Source of the DNA: Aminobacter anthyllidis | GTDB taxonomy: Bacteria > Pseudomonadota > Alphaproteobacteria > Rhizobiales > Rhizobiaceae | NCBI RefSeq assembly: GCF_018555685.1 | Contig: NZ_JAFLWW010000001.1 | Location: 496,001 to 560,000, forward strand | Direction of reading: 5' to 3' | DNA length: 64,000 bases | Shown here: piece by piece, positions 27,367-34,674 of the stretch | Layout: the number at the start of each line of letters is the position of its first letter | Position numbering within the stretch: position 1 is the stretch's first letter | The notes under the pieces: generated by a model | Told to the model about the DNA's origin: nothing | What the model saw: the letters and a program-made list of their open reading frames with translations, nothing else | Databases searched by the model: none | Position numbers and translations under genes: made by a program

Positions 27367-28218
27367 ATGAGCGACAAGAGCGCCTTCGTCATCGATGCGG
27401 ATTGGCTGGAAAAGCGGCTGGGAACGCCCGGACTGTCGATTGTCGACGCCTCCTGGTACATGCCGGCGCAGAAGCGTGATGCACGCGCCGAACATGATGC
27501 GGCTCACATTCCCGGTGCGGTGTTTTTCGACCAGGACCTGGTCGTCGATCCGGATTCGACCTTGCCACACACGCTGCCGTCGCCATCGTTGTTCGCACGC
27601 TTTGCCGGCTCGATGGGCATTTCCGCCGACGACACAATCGTCATCTACGATGGCCCGGGCTTCCAGTCGGCCCCCCGTGTCTGGTGGATGTTCCGCATCA
27701 TGGGCGTGTTCCAGGTCTACATTCTCGACGGCGGGTTCGATCGTTGGAAGGCAGCGGGCCGCCCGGTCACCGCCGAGCCAACCAAGACCGCACCCGGCGT
27801 GTTCCATGTCGACTATGACGCCTCCAAGGTCGTTTCGCTCGCCGAGATGCGAGCAATCGTCGACACAGGCAGCGCCCAGATTGCCGATGCACGCTCTGCC
27901 GGGCGCTTCGCAGGCACTGATCCGGAACCGCGTGCCGGCCTGCGTTCAGGCCACATGCCTGGCGCGCGCAGTGTGCCTTCGGCAACGCTGTCGGAGAATG
28001 GCGAGCTTCTGCCGCTCGATCGCCTGAAGGCAACGCTCGAGGCGGCGGGGCTCGACCTCTCCAAGCCTATCGTCACCTCCTGCGGCTCGGGCGTCACCGC
28101 GGCCGTCATCACGCTCGCATTGCAGTCTCTCGGGCATGGCGACGTCAGGCTTTATGACGGCTCCTGGACCGAATGGGGCGGCTTGTCCGACACGCCTGTC
28201 GTGACGGGGAAAGCATGA
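27367..28218 (+). CDS. sseA: 3-mercaptopyruvate/thiosulfate sulfurtransferase
   Basis: Two-rhodanese-domain protein of 283 aa. The N-terminal inactive domain covers about 1-140 (IVDASWYMPAQKRDARAEHD, then IPGAVFFDQD). The C-terminal catalytic domain has the active-site loop SCGSGVTAAV with Cys239. The loop CGSGVT is typical of mercaptopyruvate sulfurtransferases rather than thiosulfate-specific enzymes (CRxGxR). It transfers sulfur from mercaptopyruvate, a cysteine transamination product, fitting its place after cysK. The stop overlaps the next gene as ATGA. Confidence 0.92.
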   Translation: MSDKSAFVIDADWLEKRLGTPGLSIVDASWYMPAQKRDARAEHDAAHIPGAVFFDQDLVVDPDSTLPHTLPSPSLFARFAGSMGISADDTIVIYDGPGFQSAPRVWWMFRIMGVFQVYILDGGFDRWKAAGRPVTAEPTKTAPGVFHVDYDASKVVSLAEMRAIVDTGSAQIADARSAGRFAGTDPEPRAGLRSGHMPGARSVPSATLSENGELLPLDRLKATLEAAGLDLSKPIVTSCGSGVTAAVITLALQSLGHGDVRLYDGSWTEWGGLSDTPVVTGKA

Positions 28219-28784
28219 ACATGGCCGTCGACCGCAGCGAAAACATCGAGGTCACGGTCACATTCCTGGAAATGCATGTGCCGCCGGTTTACACGCCGCC
28301 GCTGCCGGTCAATCGCCAGATCGCCCTTCTCAGGACGCGCGACATTCCGCTGCATTATTATCGCTACCTCGCCGACCGCGTTGGCCGCAAATGGCATTGG
28401 GTCAACAGTCTCAGGCTCGATGACGATGAGCTTGCCGCCGGTCTCCATCGCGAGGATCGCGACATCAGGGTGCTGTATCTCGATGGCGCACCGGCAGGTT
28501 TCATGGACATCAAGCCGCATTTGCCCGATGAGGTCGAACTCGCCTATTTCGGCATGATGGACCACGCCATGGGGCAGGGCATCGGCCGCTGGTTCCTGGG
28601 TGCTGCCATTGCCGCCGCATGGTCATACAGGCCCAACAAGGTGACGGTGCAGACCTGCACGCTCGACCATCCGGCAGCCCTGCCGCTCTACCAGAAAATG
28701 GGCTTTTCGCCGGTCGCGCAGAAAACCGAGACGGTGCGGACAATGACCTTCGCCGAACGTTCGGCAAGCGTTATGCGGCCGTGA
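28215..28784 (+). CDS. GNAT-family N-acetyltransferase
   Basis: Protein of 189 aa. The acetyl-CoA loop is in MMDHAMGQGIGRWFLGAAI, followed by KVTVQTCTLDHPAALPLYQK and the typical final strand (MGFSPVAQKTETVRTM). The ATG overlaps the sseA stop (ATGA), making this the last gene of the cysK-alaX-sseA operon. Substrate unknown; a role on a cysteine- or sulfur-linked metabolite is only suggested by context. Confidence 0.85.
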   Translation: MNMAVDRSENIEVTVTFLEMHVPPVYTPPLPVNRQIALLRTRDIPLHYYRYLADRVGRKWHWVNSLRLDDDELAAGLHREDRDIRVLYLDGAPAGFMDIKPHLPDEVELAYFGMMDHAMGQGIGRWFLGAAIAAAWSYRPNKVTVQTCTLDHPAALPLYQKMGFSPVAQKTETVRTMTFAERSASVMRP

Positions 28785-28894
28785 TGGCGTACAACCCCGG
28801 CTGAACCGCCCGTTCATCGCTTCTTCAGGTTGGTTCTGGCATTTTCCGCGCATCAGGTCCGGCCTGACGGTCGAATTATGCAAGGAGAATGAAG

Positions 28895-29452
28895 ATGTTG
28901 AACCGCCGTACGCTTGCTGCCGCGCTGATCGCCGTGCTTGCCGCGCCTTCTCTCGCTGCCGCGCAGGCGACGACGCCTTCGGCGTCGCAGATCGAGCGCC
29001 AGCTTCAGGCAGCACCTACGACGAAGCTCAAGCCCAACCAACGCGTCACCGTGCGTGAATTCAAGCGCCGGCCCGACCTGCGCCGCATGGCGCCGTCGAT
29101 CGACATCCAGTCGATCAACTTCGCCTTCGGTTCGGCCGAGGTGCCATATTCGCAATATGGCAAGGTGGAAAACATCGCCAATGCCCTCGACCGCATCTTG
29201 CGTCGCGATCCCGATGCCCGCGTGCTGATCGAAGGCCATACCGACGCGGTGGGCTCGTTCGGCTCCAACCAGGCACTGTCGGAGCGCCGCGCCGCTTCGC
29301 TGAAGCAGACCCTGGTGCGTGAGTTCGGCATCCCGCGCTATGCGCTGGAAACAGTGGGTTACGGCGAAGAATTCCTGCTGGTGCCCACCCAGAACGAGAA
29401 CTGGCGCAATCGCCGCGTCACGCTGCGCCGCTACGACGCCTTCATCCGCTAG
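28895..29452 (+). CDS. OmpA-family periplasmic/outer-membrane protein
   Basis: Protein of 185 aa with a signal peptide (cleavage near LAAAQA) and a C-terminal OmpA-like peptidoglycan-binding domain (about 75-180). The meso-DAP-binding core is VLIEGHTDAVGSFGSNQALS, then SERRAASLKQTL, with NRRVTLRRYD at the end. The N-terminal part (TKLKPNQRVTVREFKRRPDL) is short and has no barrel, so it probably anchors an envelope complex. ATG 28895 has AAGGAG seven bases upstream; ATG 28889 is too close to it. A terminator follows. Confidence 0.9.
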   Translation: MLNRRTLAAALIAVLAAPSLAAAQATTPSASQIERQLQAAPTTKLKPNQRVTVREFKRRPDLRRMAPSIDIQSINFAFGSAEVPYSQYGKVENIANALDRILRRDPDARVLIEGHTDAVGSFGSNQALSERRAASLKQTLVREFGIPRYALETVGYGEEFLLVPTQNENWRNRRVTLRRYDAFIR

Positions 29453-29478
29453 CCCCAAGCGCAATACGAATTCCAGGG

Positions 29479-29508
29479 AGCCTGGCTTGCGAGAGCCGGG
29501 CTTTATTT
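29479..29508 (+). terminator. Intrinsic terminator after OmpA-family gene
   Basis: AGCCTGGCT / AGCCGGGCT, 9-bp stem with one G-U pair and a six-base loop, then TTATTT. It starts 27 bp after the stop. Confidence 0.85.
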
Positions 29509-29523
29509 GCGCCCTCTTATGTA

Positions 29524-29536
29524 GTATACAGTATAC
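29524..29536. promoter_or_regulatory. GTATAC-A-GTATAC palindrome upstream of the DapB-like gene
   Basis: A 13-bp palindrome built of two GTATAC half-sites lies 20 bp before the ATG, in an AT-rich patch between the preceding terminator and the ribosome-binding site (GGAGGG). Its form resembles operators of GntR/FCD-family regulators (GTATAC-type half-sites). The position suggests repression at the promoter. No regulator gene is adjacent. Confidence 0.5.
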
Positions 29537-29556
29537 CAAAATATGGAGGGCGAAAG

Positions 29557-30378
29557 ATGACGATCAAAGTGGTGATGGCCGGCGCCACCGGCTGGGTTGG
29601 CAAGGCACTCATCCCGGCCATACTGGCGCAAGGCGACATGCAGCTTACCGGCGCGGTTGCACGCCGGGCAGCTGGACATGACGTTGGTGTGGCCACGGGA
29701 GGTCAGCCTAACGGCCAGAAGATCAGCGGCACGCTTGCTGAGGCCTTGTCTGCGACTTGCGACGTGGTCGTCGACTACACCAAGCCGGTTGCGGTCAGGG
29801 ATCACGCCATGCTCGCCATTTCGCGCGGTCGACATGTCGTCATCGGCACTTCGGGCCTGAGAGCAGCCGACTATCGCGAGATCAATGCCGCCGCCCGCGC
29901 CAATGGCGTCGGTGTCGTTGCCGCCGGCAACTATTCGATCACGGCAACTTTGATGAAGAAGTTCGCGTTGATGGCGGCGCAGTACGTGCCCGACGTCGAA
30001 ATCATCGACTATGCCAGCGCCAGAAAGGCGGACGCCCCTTCGGGTACCGCGCTCGAACTGGCCGAGACGCTGTCCGAGATTCGCGGCGCGCCCACGGCTT
30101 TGCCGACCTCCGAAATCTACGGCCATCCGGAAGCCCGAGGCGCGACCCTGGGCGAAGGCACGGCGGTGCAGGTCCATTCGCTGCGCCTGCCGTCCTATCA
30201 GCTGTCCTGCGAGGCGGTTTTTGGATTGCCCGAAGAGCGCCTGACTATCCGTCACGACGCCGGCACCTCAGCTGTGCCCTATGTCGCCGGCACCCTGCTT
30301 GCCATTCGCCGGGTGCGCGAATTCACCGGCCTGGTCAGGGTGCTCGACGCGCTGATGGACGAAACGCTGTCGGTGTAG
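29557..30378 (+). CDS. DapB-like dihydrodipicolinate reductase paralogue lacking the catalytic histidine
   Basis: Protein of 273 aa with DapB architecture: Rossmann motif MAGATGWVGKAL, VVDYTKPVAV, IGTSGL, GNYSI, and a C-terminal substrate domain. In E. coli DapB the core is AHHRHKVDAPSGTA, with His159 as general acid/base and Lys163. Here the stretch reads DYASARKADAPSGTA: the lysine (Lys157) and GT loop remain, but both histidines are Ala/Ser. The tail EFTGLVRVLDALMDETLSV also differs from the GLFDMRDVLDL end. It is therefore probably a reductase on another substrate, controlled through the GTATAC palindrome. Confidence 0.8.
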   Translation: MTIKVVMAGATGWVGKALIPAILAQGDMQLTGAVARRAAGHDVGVATGGQPNGQKISGTLAEALSATCDVVVDYTKPVAVRDHAMLAISRGRHVVIGTSGLRAADYREINAAARANGVGVVAAGNYSITATLMKKFALMAAQYVPDVEIIDYASARKADAPSGTALELAETLSEIRGAPTALPTSEIYGHPEARGATLGEGTAVQVHSLRLPSYQLSCEAVFGLPEERLTIRHDAGTSAVPYVAGTLLAIRRVREFTGLVRVLDALMDETLSV

Positions 30379-30445
30379 GAAATCGGGTGGGCGCGCGCCT
30401 GCGCCCCACATAGCTTGCGGCAATCGATCAACGAGGATTGTCGCG

Positions 30446-30946
30446 ATGAACATTCGTTTCCAGGCTCTGCCCACCGAAGTGGTAAGGGCGCTACAGCACG
30501 GCGAGCCAGACGCCTATGGCATGAAGCCGGAGCGCAAGATCTCCGATGGCGACGGAGTGCCATGCCGCCACTGCCTGACCAATGTCGCTGCCGGAGAGGG
30601 TTATCTCATTCTTGCCTACCGGCCGTTTCCGGCGCTGCAGCCTTATGCAGAAACCGGGCCGATCTTCCTGCATGCCGGGGAATGCCCCCGTGCGGCGGAG
30701 GCGGGCGAACTGCCGGAACTGTTTACGCGAACCAAGGACTACATCCTGCGTGGCTACAGCGCCGACGATCGCATCGTCTACGGCACGGGTGCGGTGACGC
30801 CGACGCCCGAGATCCCTGATCGCGCCGAACAACTGCTCCAACGGCCTGACGTGGCCTACGTGCATATGCGTTCGGCAAAGAACAATTGCTACCAGTGCCG
30901 GATCGAGCTGGACGAACCTCTGACGTCAAGTGGCGCCGCTACCTGA
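30446..30946 (+). CDS. DUF1203 domain protein
   Basis: Protein of 166 aa in the DUF1203 family. It shows the family features FQALPTEVVRALQ at the start, CRHCLTNVAAGEGYLILAYR (CxxC), IFLHAGECPR and the C-terminal VHMRSAKNNCYQCRIELD (CxxC), so metal or redox chemistry is possible. Biochemical function unknown. The ribosome-binding site is GAGGA. It follows the DapB-like gene by 67 bp and may be co-transcribed. Confidence 0.88.
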   Translation: MNIRFQALPTEVVRALQHGEPDAYGMKPERKISDGDGVPCRHCLTNVAAGEGYLILAYRPFPALQPYAETGPIFLHAGECPRAAEAGELPELFTRTKDYILRGYSADDRIVYGTGAVTPTPEIPDRAEQLLQRPDVAYVHMRSAKNNCYQCRIELDEPLTSSGAAT

Positions 30947-30960
30947 CTGAGTTGCAAACA

Positions 30961-30988
30961 AAAAAACCCGCCGCATCGCTGCGGCGGG
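30961..30988 (-). terminator. Intrinsic terminator of the two-barrel outer-membrane protein gene
   Basis: CCCGCCGCA-TCGC-TGCGGCGGG perfect 9-bp stem; the minus strand then runs into a T-tract (A-tract at 30961-30966). It is nearly identical to the ald terminator at 32707-32737. Confidence 0.9.
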
Positions 30989-31013
30989 TTGGGGCCGTTT
31001 GCCTGAAACGGTC

Positions 31014-32315
31014 TCAGTTGAACTTGTACTTCGCGCCCACGCGGACGGTGTGCGACGACGGCGTGACTTCAAAGAAGCCGCTGCTGTCGAAATCTTCCGA
31101 CTGGTACTGCGCGTAGCGGTATTCGAGGTTGACCGTCATATTGTTGGTGACGGCCGCTTCGAGACCGCCGCCGACGGAGAAGCCGCCTGCATTCCAGTCG
31201 ATCAGCGACTGGCTATTGCCACCGCTGCTGGCAACGAGATCGAAATGCTGCCAGCTGTAGCCGCCAAGCACATAGGCCAGCGTCGATTCATTGAGCTTCA
31301 TGCCGACCCTGGCAAGAAGGTCAAAGCCGTAGTCGGCGTCGAGGTTCAGCTTGCCAGGACCAAAATTGATTTCGCTGGTTACACCCGAGTAACGTCCGCC
31401 CAACTGGACGCCTGCAACCCAATTGCCGCCGAATTCATGGTCGTAACCGACATTGAGTTCGCCGAATGCGCCTTCGCCACCGACGCCGTTGAAGGAGGCT
31501 ACGCCGCCGAAACCCAGTTCGTGAACGGCCGCACCGGCACCGACATTGCCGCCGATGTAGAAGCCGGTCCAGCTATAGGCAGGCGACTCGAATGCAGCCG
31601 CGCCGCCGTTCTGGGCACCGAAGCGATAGTTGGCCGCGACGCTGAAGGTGTGCCGCGACGTGTCCGTGTCCAAGATGCCGTCGGGAGCGCCGAGTTCGCT
31701 CAGGATGTTTGCGGTGCTGAAGCGCGTGTAGCGATACTCAGTCTTGAGCGTCCAGTTGCTGGCGACCACCGTTTCGACGCCAACTCCAAGGAAATAGCCG
31801 TCCTTGTCCCAGTCAAAGCTGCCACTGCCACCGAAACCGCCGCTCGATTCGAGTTCAGATTTCTGCCAGGCGTAACCGCCCAGGACGTAGCCCAGTGTGC
31901 TCGGTGTCACGAGGTAGCCGGCGCGAACGCCAACATCAAAGCCATACTTCTCGGTGATCGACGCGTCGGCGAAAGGCGCGGCGTCAATCTTGGTCGCGAT
32001 GTTACCGAAATGCGCGTCAACCAGGCCACCGACCAGGAACCGCGGCGACACCAGATAGTCGTAGCCAACCGTCAGCTCTCCGAAAACGCCTTCGCCACCG
32101 ATGCCATTGAAGGAAAATCCCGGTGCTGTAAGCGGCGAACTCACTTCGTGGACATTCGCGCCGACGCCACCACCGAAGCCGACATAGACACCGCTCCAGT
32201 TGAAGCCTGCCGCCGGTGCTTCCGCTACTGAATCAGCGGCAAAGGATGCCGAGTTGATTGCAACAGCCGACACAGCGCCAAGCAACAGCGCCTGCCAAGT
32301 CTTACCAAATGTCAT
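31014..32315 (-). CDS. Outer-membrane beta-barrel protein with two tandem Omp25/Omp31-type barrels
   Basis: Protein of 433 aa, about twice the usual Omp25/Omp31 length. The signal peptide ends near ASFAAD (about 27). Two homologous modules follow, about 39-232 and 248-432. Paired landmarks are FNWSGVYVG / YSWTGFYIG, GGEGVFGELTVGYDY / GGEGAFGELNVGYDH, LGYVLGGYAWQ / LAYVLGGYSWQ, LKTEYRYTRF / VNLEYRYAQY and RHTFSVAANYRF / SHTVRVGAKYKF. Each would form its own 8-10-strand barrel, joined by a Gly/Ala linker (GAQNGGAAAFESPA). A good GGGGTAGT ribosome-binding site precedes the ATG. Confidence 0.88.
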   Translation of the reverse strand: MTFGKTWQALLLGAVSAVAINSASFAADSVAEAPAAGFNWSGVYVGFGGGVGANVHEVSSPLTAPGFSFNGIGGEGVFGELTVGYDYLVSPRFLVGGLVDAHFGNIATKIDAAPFADASITEKYGFDVGVRAGYLVTPSTLGYVLGGYAWQKSELESSGGFGGSGSFDWDKDGYFLGVGVETVVASNWTLKTEYRYTRFSTANILSELGAPDGILDTDTSRHTFSVAANYRFGAQNGGAAAFESPAYSWTGFYIGGNVGAGAAVHELGFGGVASFNGVGGEGAFGELNVGYDHEFGGNWVAGVQLGGRYSGVTSEINFGPGKLNLDADYGFDLLARVGMKLNESTLAYVLGGYSWQHFDLVASSGGNSQSLIDWNAGGFSVGGGLEAAVTNNMTVNLEYRYAQYQSEDFDSSGFFEVTPSSHTVRVGAKYKFN

Positions 32316-32344
32316 AGTTTACTACCCCAACCTTACCCAATGTC

Positions 32345-32391
32345 GCTTTGCTAGCACGCCTAGGTTGCTTGCGGTGCAACTAAAATGTCAC
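32345..32391 (-). repeat. Upstream repeat, copy A (gene-proximal)
   Basis: This 47-bp segment is 34/47 identical, without gaps, to copy B 234 bp further upstream. The most conserved blocks, read on the minus strand, are GTGACAT-TTAG-TGCA and GGCGTGC. It lies 30-76 bp before the start codon of the two-barrel protein, in promoter or operator position. Confidence 0.6.
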
Positions 32392-32578
32392 ACTCACAGG
32401 CAAATTAGATTGCCAGCATGAACGTCGGGACCAGGAAATGTCTTCGTGCGCCAATGGCTTGGCAGCAAAACCTGCTGTTCTACAGCGGCTTTTGCCGACG
32501 AAAGCCATCGCCGCGGCCCGGTTGGCCCGGGAGAAGCATTTCGAAGGTCTTTGCGAACGCCCATTGTTGCGACCCCAA

Positions 32579-32625
32579 GCAGTCATGGCACGCCTGCGTT
32601 GCGTTTGATGCAGCTAAGATGTCAC
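32579..32625 (-). repeat. Upstream repeat, copy B (distal)
   Basis: Ungapped partner of copy A, in the same orientation. Conserved ends GTGACAT and the GGCGTGC block suggest either a duplicated regulator-binding region or the relic of a duplicated gene's promoter. Confidence 0.6.
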
Positions 32626-32706
32626 GGGCCGTCAAATCCGTGCCAAAGCGCAGACTATTTTTGGTAGTATTTTTGGGGAGGCGGCGAAGGCGAGGGATCA
32701 ACGGAC

Positions 32707-32737
32707 AAAAAAAGCCCGCCGCATCGCTGCGACGGGC
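32707..32737 (-). terminator. Intrinsic terminator of ald
   Basis: GCCCGCCGCA-TCGC-TGCGACGGGC, a 10-bp stem with one mismatch, followed on the minus strand by seven T residues; 23 bp after the ald stop. Confidence 0.9.
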
Positions 32738-32760
32738 GCTTGATCGCGGCACGGGACGAA

Positions 32761-33876
32761 TCAGGCGGCCAGTGCCGACTTTGCTTCCGTCATCTCGTAG
32801 CCGAGAGCTTCCGCGACCGGGCGGCTGGTTATCCGTCCGCGATGCACGTTGAGGCCGTTGCGCAAATGCGGCTCGTCGGCGAGCGCCTTGAGGCCGCGAT
32901 CGGCGAGTGCCAGGCCATATTGCAGCGTGGCGTTGTTGAGCGCATGCGCCGAGGTCACTGGAACGGCACCCGGCATGTTGGCGACGCAGTAATGGATGAT
33001 GCCGTCGACTTCGTAGGTCGGGTCGGCGTGTGTCGTTGCATGCGAGGTTTCGAAGCAGCCGCCCTGGTCGATGGCGACATCGACAAGCACCGCACCCTTC
33101 TTCATGCCTGACAGCATCTCGCGGCTGACCAGCTTGGGCGCCGCGGCTCCGGGGATGAGCACCGCGCCGATGATCAGGTCGGCCGAAAAGCATTCTTCCT
33201 CAAGCGCCTCGACAGTCGAGTAGCGCGTGTGGACACGGCCGGCGAACAGGTCGTCGAGCTGGCGCAGGCGCGGGATGGAGCGGTCGATGATGCTGACATC
33301 GGCACCGAGCCCGGCCGCCATGCGCGCGGCATGCAGGCCGACGACGCCGCCGCCGATCACCGCGACCTTGCCCGGCAGCACGCCCGGCACGCCGCCGAGC
33401 AGCACGCCACGGCCGCCATAGGCCTTCTGCAGCGCCGTCGCGCCCGCCTGAATCGCCAGGCGGCCGGCAACTTCCGACATCGGCGCCAGCAGCGGCAGGC
33501 CGCCGCGCTCGTCCGTGACCGTTTCATAGGCGACCGCCGTCACACCAGAGGCAAGCAGCCCCTTGGTCTGCTCCGGATCCGGCGCCAGATGCAGATATGT
33601 GTAGAGAATCTGGCCTTCGCGCAGTTGCGCCCATTCCTTGGGCTGCGGCTCCTTGACCTTGACGATCATGTCCGAGCGGGTGAAGACCTCCTCGGCGGTC
33701 TTGGCGATCTGGGCGCCCGCCGCGCGATATGCATTGTCGTCGGCGCCGATCCCGGCACCCGCGCCTGTTTCGACCAGGACCTCGTGGCCGTGGGCGACAT
33801 ATTCGCGAACCGAGCCGGGCGTCAGCCCGACGCGGTATTCATGATTCTTGATTTCCTTGGGGCAACCTACGCGCAT
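32761..33876 (-). CDS. ald: Alanine dehydrogenase
   Basis: NAD-dependent oxidative deamination of L-alanine to pyruvate and ammonium; 371 aa, the normal family length. N-terminal substrate domain [20 protein letters not shown] with the catalytic-region [11 protein letters not shown] and YLHLAPD (His96); NAD-binding Rossmann motif [15 protein letters not shown]. The ribosome-binding site is GAGGAG. The divergent Lrp/AsnC gene 154 bp away is the probable alanine-responsive regulator (AldR type). In rhizobia the enzyme contributes to alanine use and bacteroid nitrogen metabolism. Confidence 0.96.
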   Translation of the reverse strand: MRVGCPKEIKNHEYRVGLTPGSVREYVAHGHEVLVETGAGAGIGADDNAYRAAGAQIAKTAEEVFTRSDMIVKVKEPQPKEWAQLREGQILYTYLHLAPDPEQTKGLLASGVTAVAYETVTDERGGLPLLAPMSEVAGRLAIQAGATALQKAYGGRGVLLGGVPGVLPGKVAVIGGGVVGLHAARMAAGLGADVSIIDRSIPRLRQLDDLFAGRVHTRYSTVEALEEECFSADLIIGAVLIPGAAAPKLVSREMLSGMKKGAVLVDVAIDQGGCFETSHATTHADPTYEVDGIIHYCVANMPGAVPVTSAHALNNATLQYGLALADRGLKALADEPHLRNGLNVHRGRITSRPVAEALGYEMTEAKSALAA

Positions 33877-34030
33877 CTTCCTGCTCCTCCGCAGCCATTT
33901 TTGGCTTTCTTCCTCATGACGAAGTCAATCATGAATCGTTCCGAATATGTTTGCGAAAATGGTTGCGCTACCAGGGGTTGTTCGATATTTTTTGCGTGCA
34001 TCCTCTGTATCATCGAAGGAAATTCGAAGA
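33877..34030. promoter_or_regulatory. Divergent promoter region between ald and the Lrp/AsnC regulator
   Basis: This 154-bp region, AT-richer than its surroundings, must hold both promoters and the regulator sites. It contains AT-rich stretches with imperfect dyads (around GCGAAAATGGTTGCGC and TTCGATATTTTTTGCG) as expected for Lrp-type binding, but no clear consensus can be claimed by eye. Confidence 0.55.
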
Positions 34031-34504
34031 ATGCCGTTGGACAGGATCGATATCGCCATTCTGGACGCGCTACAGAAGGATGGGCGGATGCCCAACGCAG
34101 CATTGGCCGAGAAGATCGGGTTGTCGCAATCGGCCTGCTCTCGGCGCCTCGATAATCTCGAGAAGTCAGGCATCATCAGCGGTTATCACGCCCGCCTTTC
34201 GAATGTCGCGCTCGGTCACCAGATGACGGTGATCGTGCATATCTCGCTGTCGGGGCAGTTCGAAAAGACGCTTTCGGATTTCGAGGTCGCGGTAAAGCGC
34301 TGCCCTAACATCCTGTCTTGCCATTTGATGTCCGGCGAATACGACTACATCCTGCGCATCGCTGCCCGCGATCTGCCCGACTACGAGCGCATCCACAAGG
34401 AATGGCTGTCGGCGATGCCGCATGTCACCAAGATCAATTCATCCTTCGCCCTGCGCGAGATCGTCGATCGCACGGTGATGGGGATTAGGCCGGAACTGCT
34501 CTGA
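34031..34504 (+). CDS. Lrp/AsnC-family transcriptional regulator, probably of ald
   Basis: Protein of 157 aa: N-terminal helix-turn-helix (LDRIDIAILDALQKDGRMPN, then LAEKIGLSQSACSRRLDNLE) and a C-terminal RAM/ligand domain (LSGEYDYILRIAARDLPDYE). The start at 34031 gives the canonical MPLDRIDIAILD N terminus; the longer in-frame extension covers the divergent promoter. Divergent pairing with ald strongly suggests that it activates ald in response to alanine, as AldR does in other rhizobia. Confidence 0.9.
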   Translation: MPLDRIDIAILDALQKDGRMPNAALAEKIGLSQSACSRRLDNLEKSGIISGYHARLSNVALGHQMTVIVHISLSGQFEKTLSDFEVAVKRCPNILSCHLMSGEYDYILRIAARDLPDYERIHKEWLSAMPHVTKINSSFALREIVDRTVMGIRPELL

Positions 34505-34674
34505 AGCAGTACAAAGCTGGCTGCAACGGCCAGCATCGCGCTGGACCAATCCATTCTACACGCGATGTCGCGAGGCTGTCATGCGAGTCGGCTGGACTCG
34601 CATGAATTTTGGCGCGACATTTGATCTTTGGGACGCCGGCTAAATACTGTCAGTTCATTTCCTGGAGAATGAAA

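Larger units (their letters stand above)
32316..32760. other. 445-bp intergenic region between the outer-membrane protein gene and ald
   Basis: No supportable gene. Next to the outer-membrane protein gene it holds that gene's promoter region, then a 47-bp segment present twice (separate entries), then the ald terminator at 32707-32737. An open frame on the plus strand (32418-32852) runs through the terminator and into ald, and is not credible. Confidence 0.6.

Noticed and set aside
32418-32852. Possible 144-aa gene between the barrel gene and ald
   Set aside because: It crosses the ald terminator and enters ald antisense; no ribosome-binding site and no coding-like composition.
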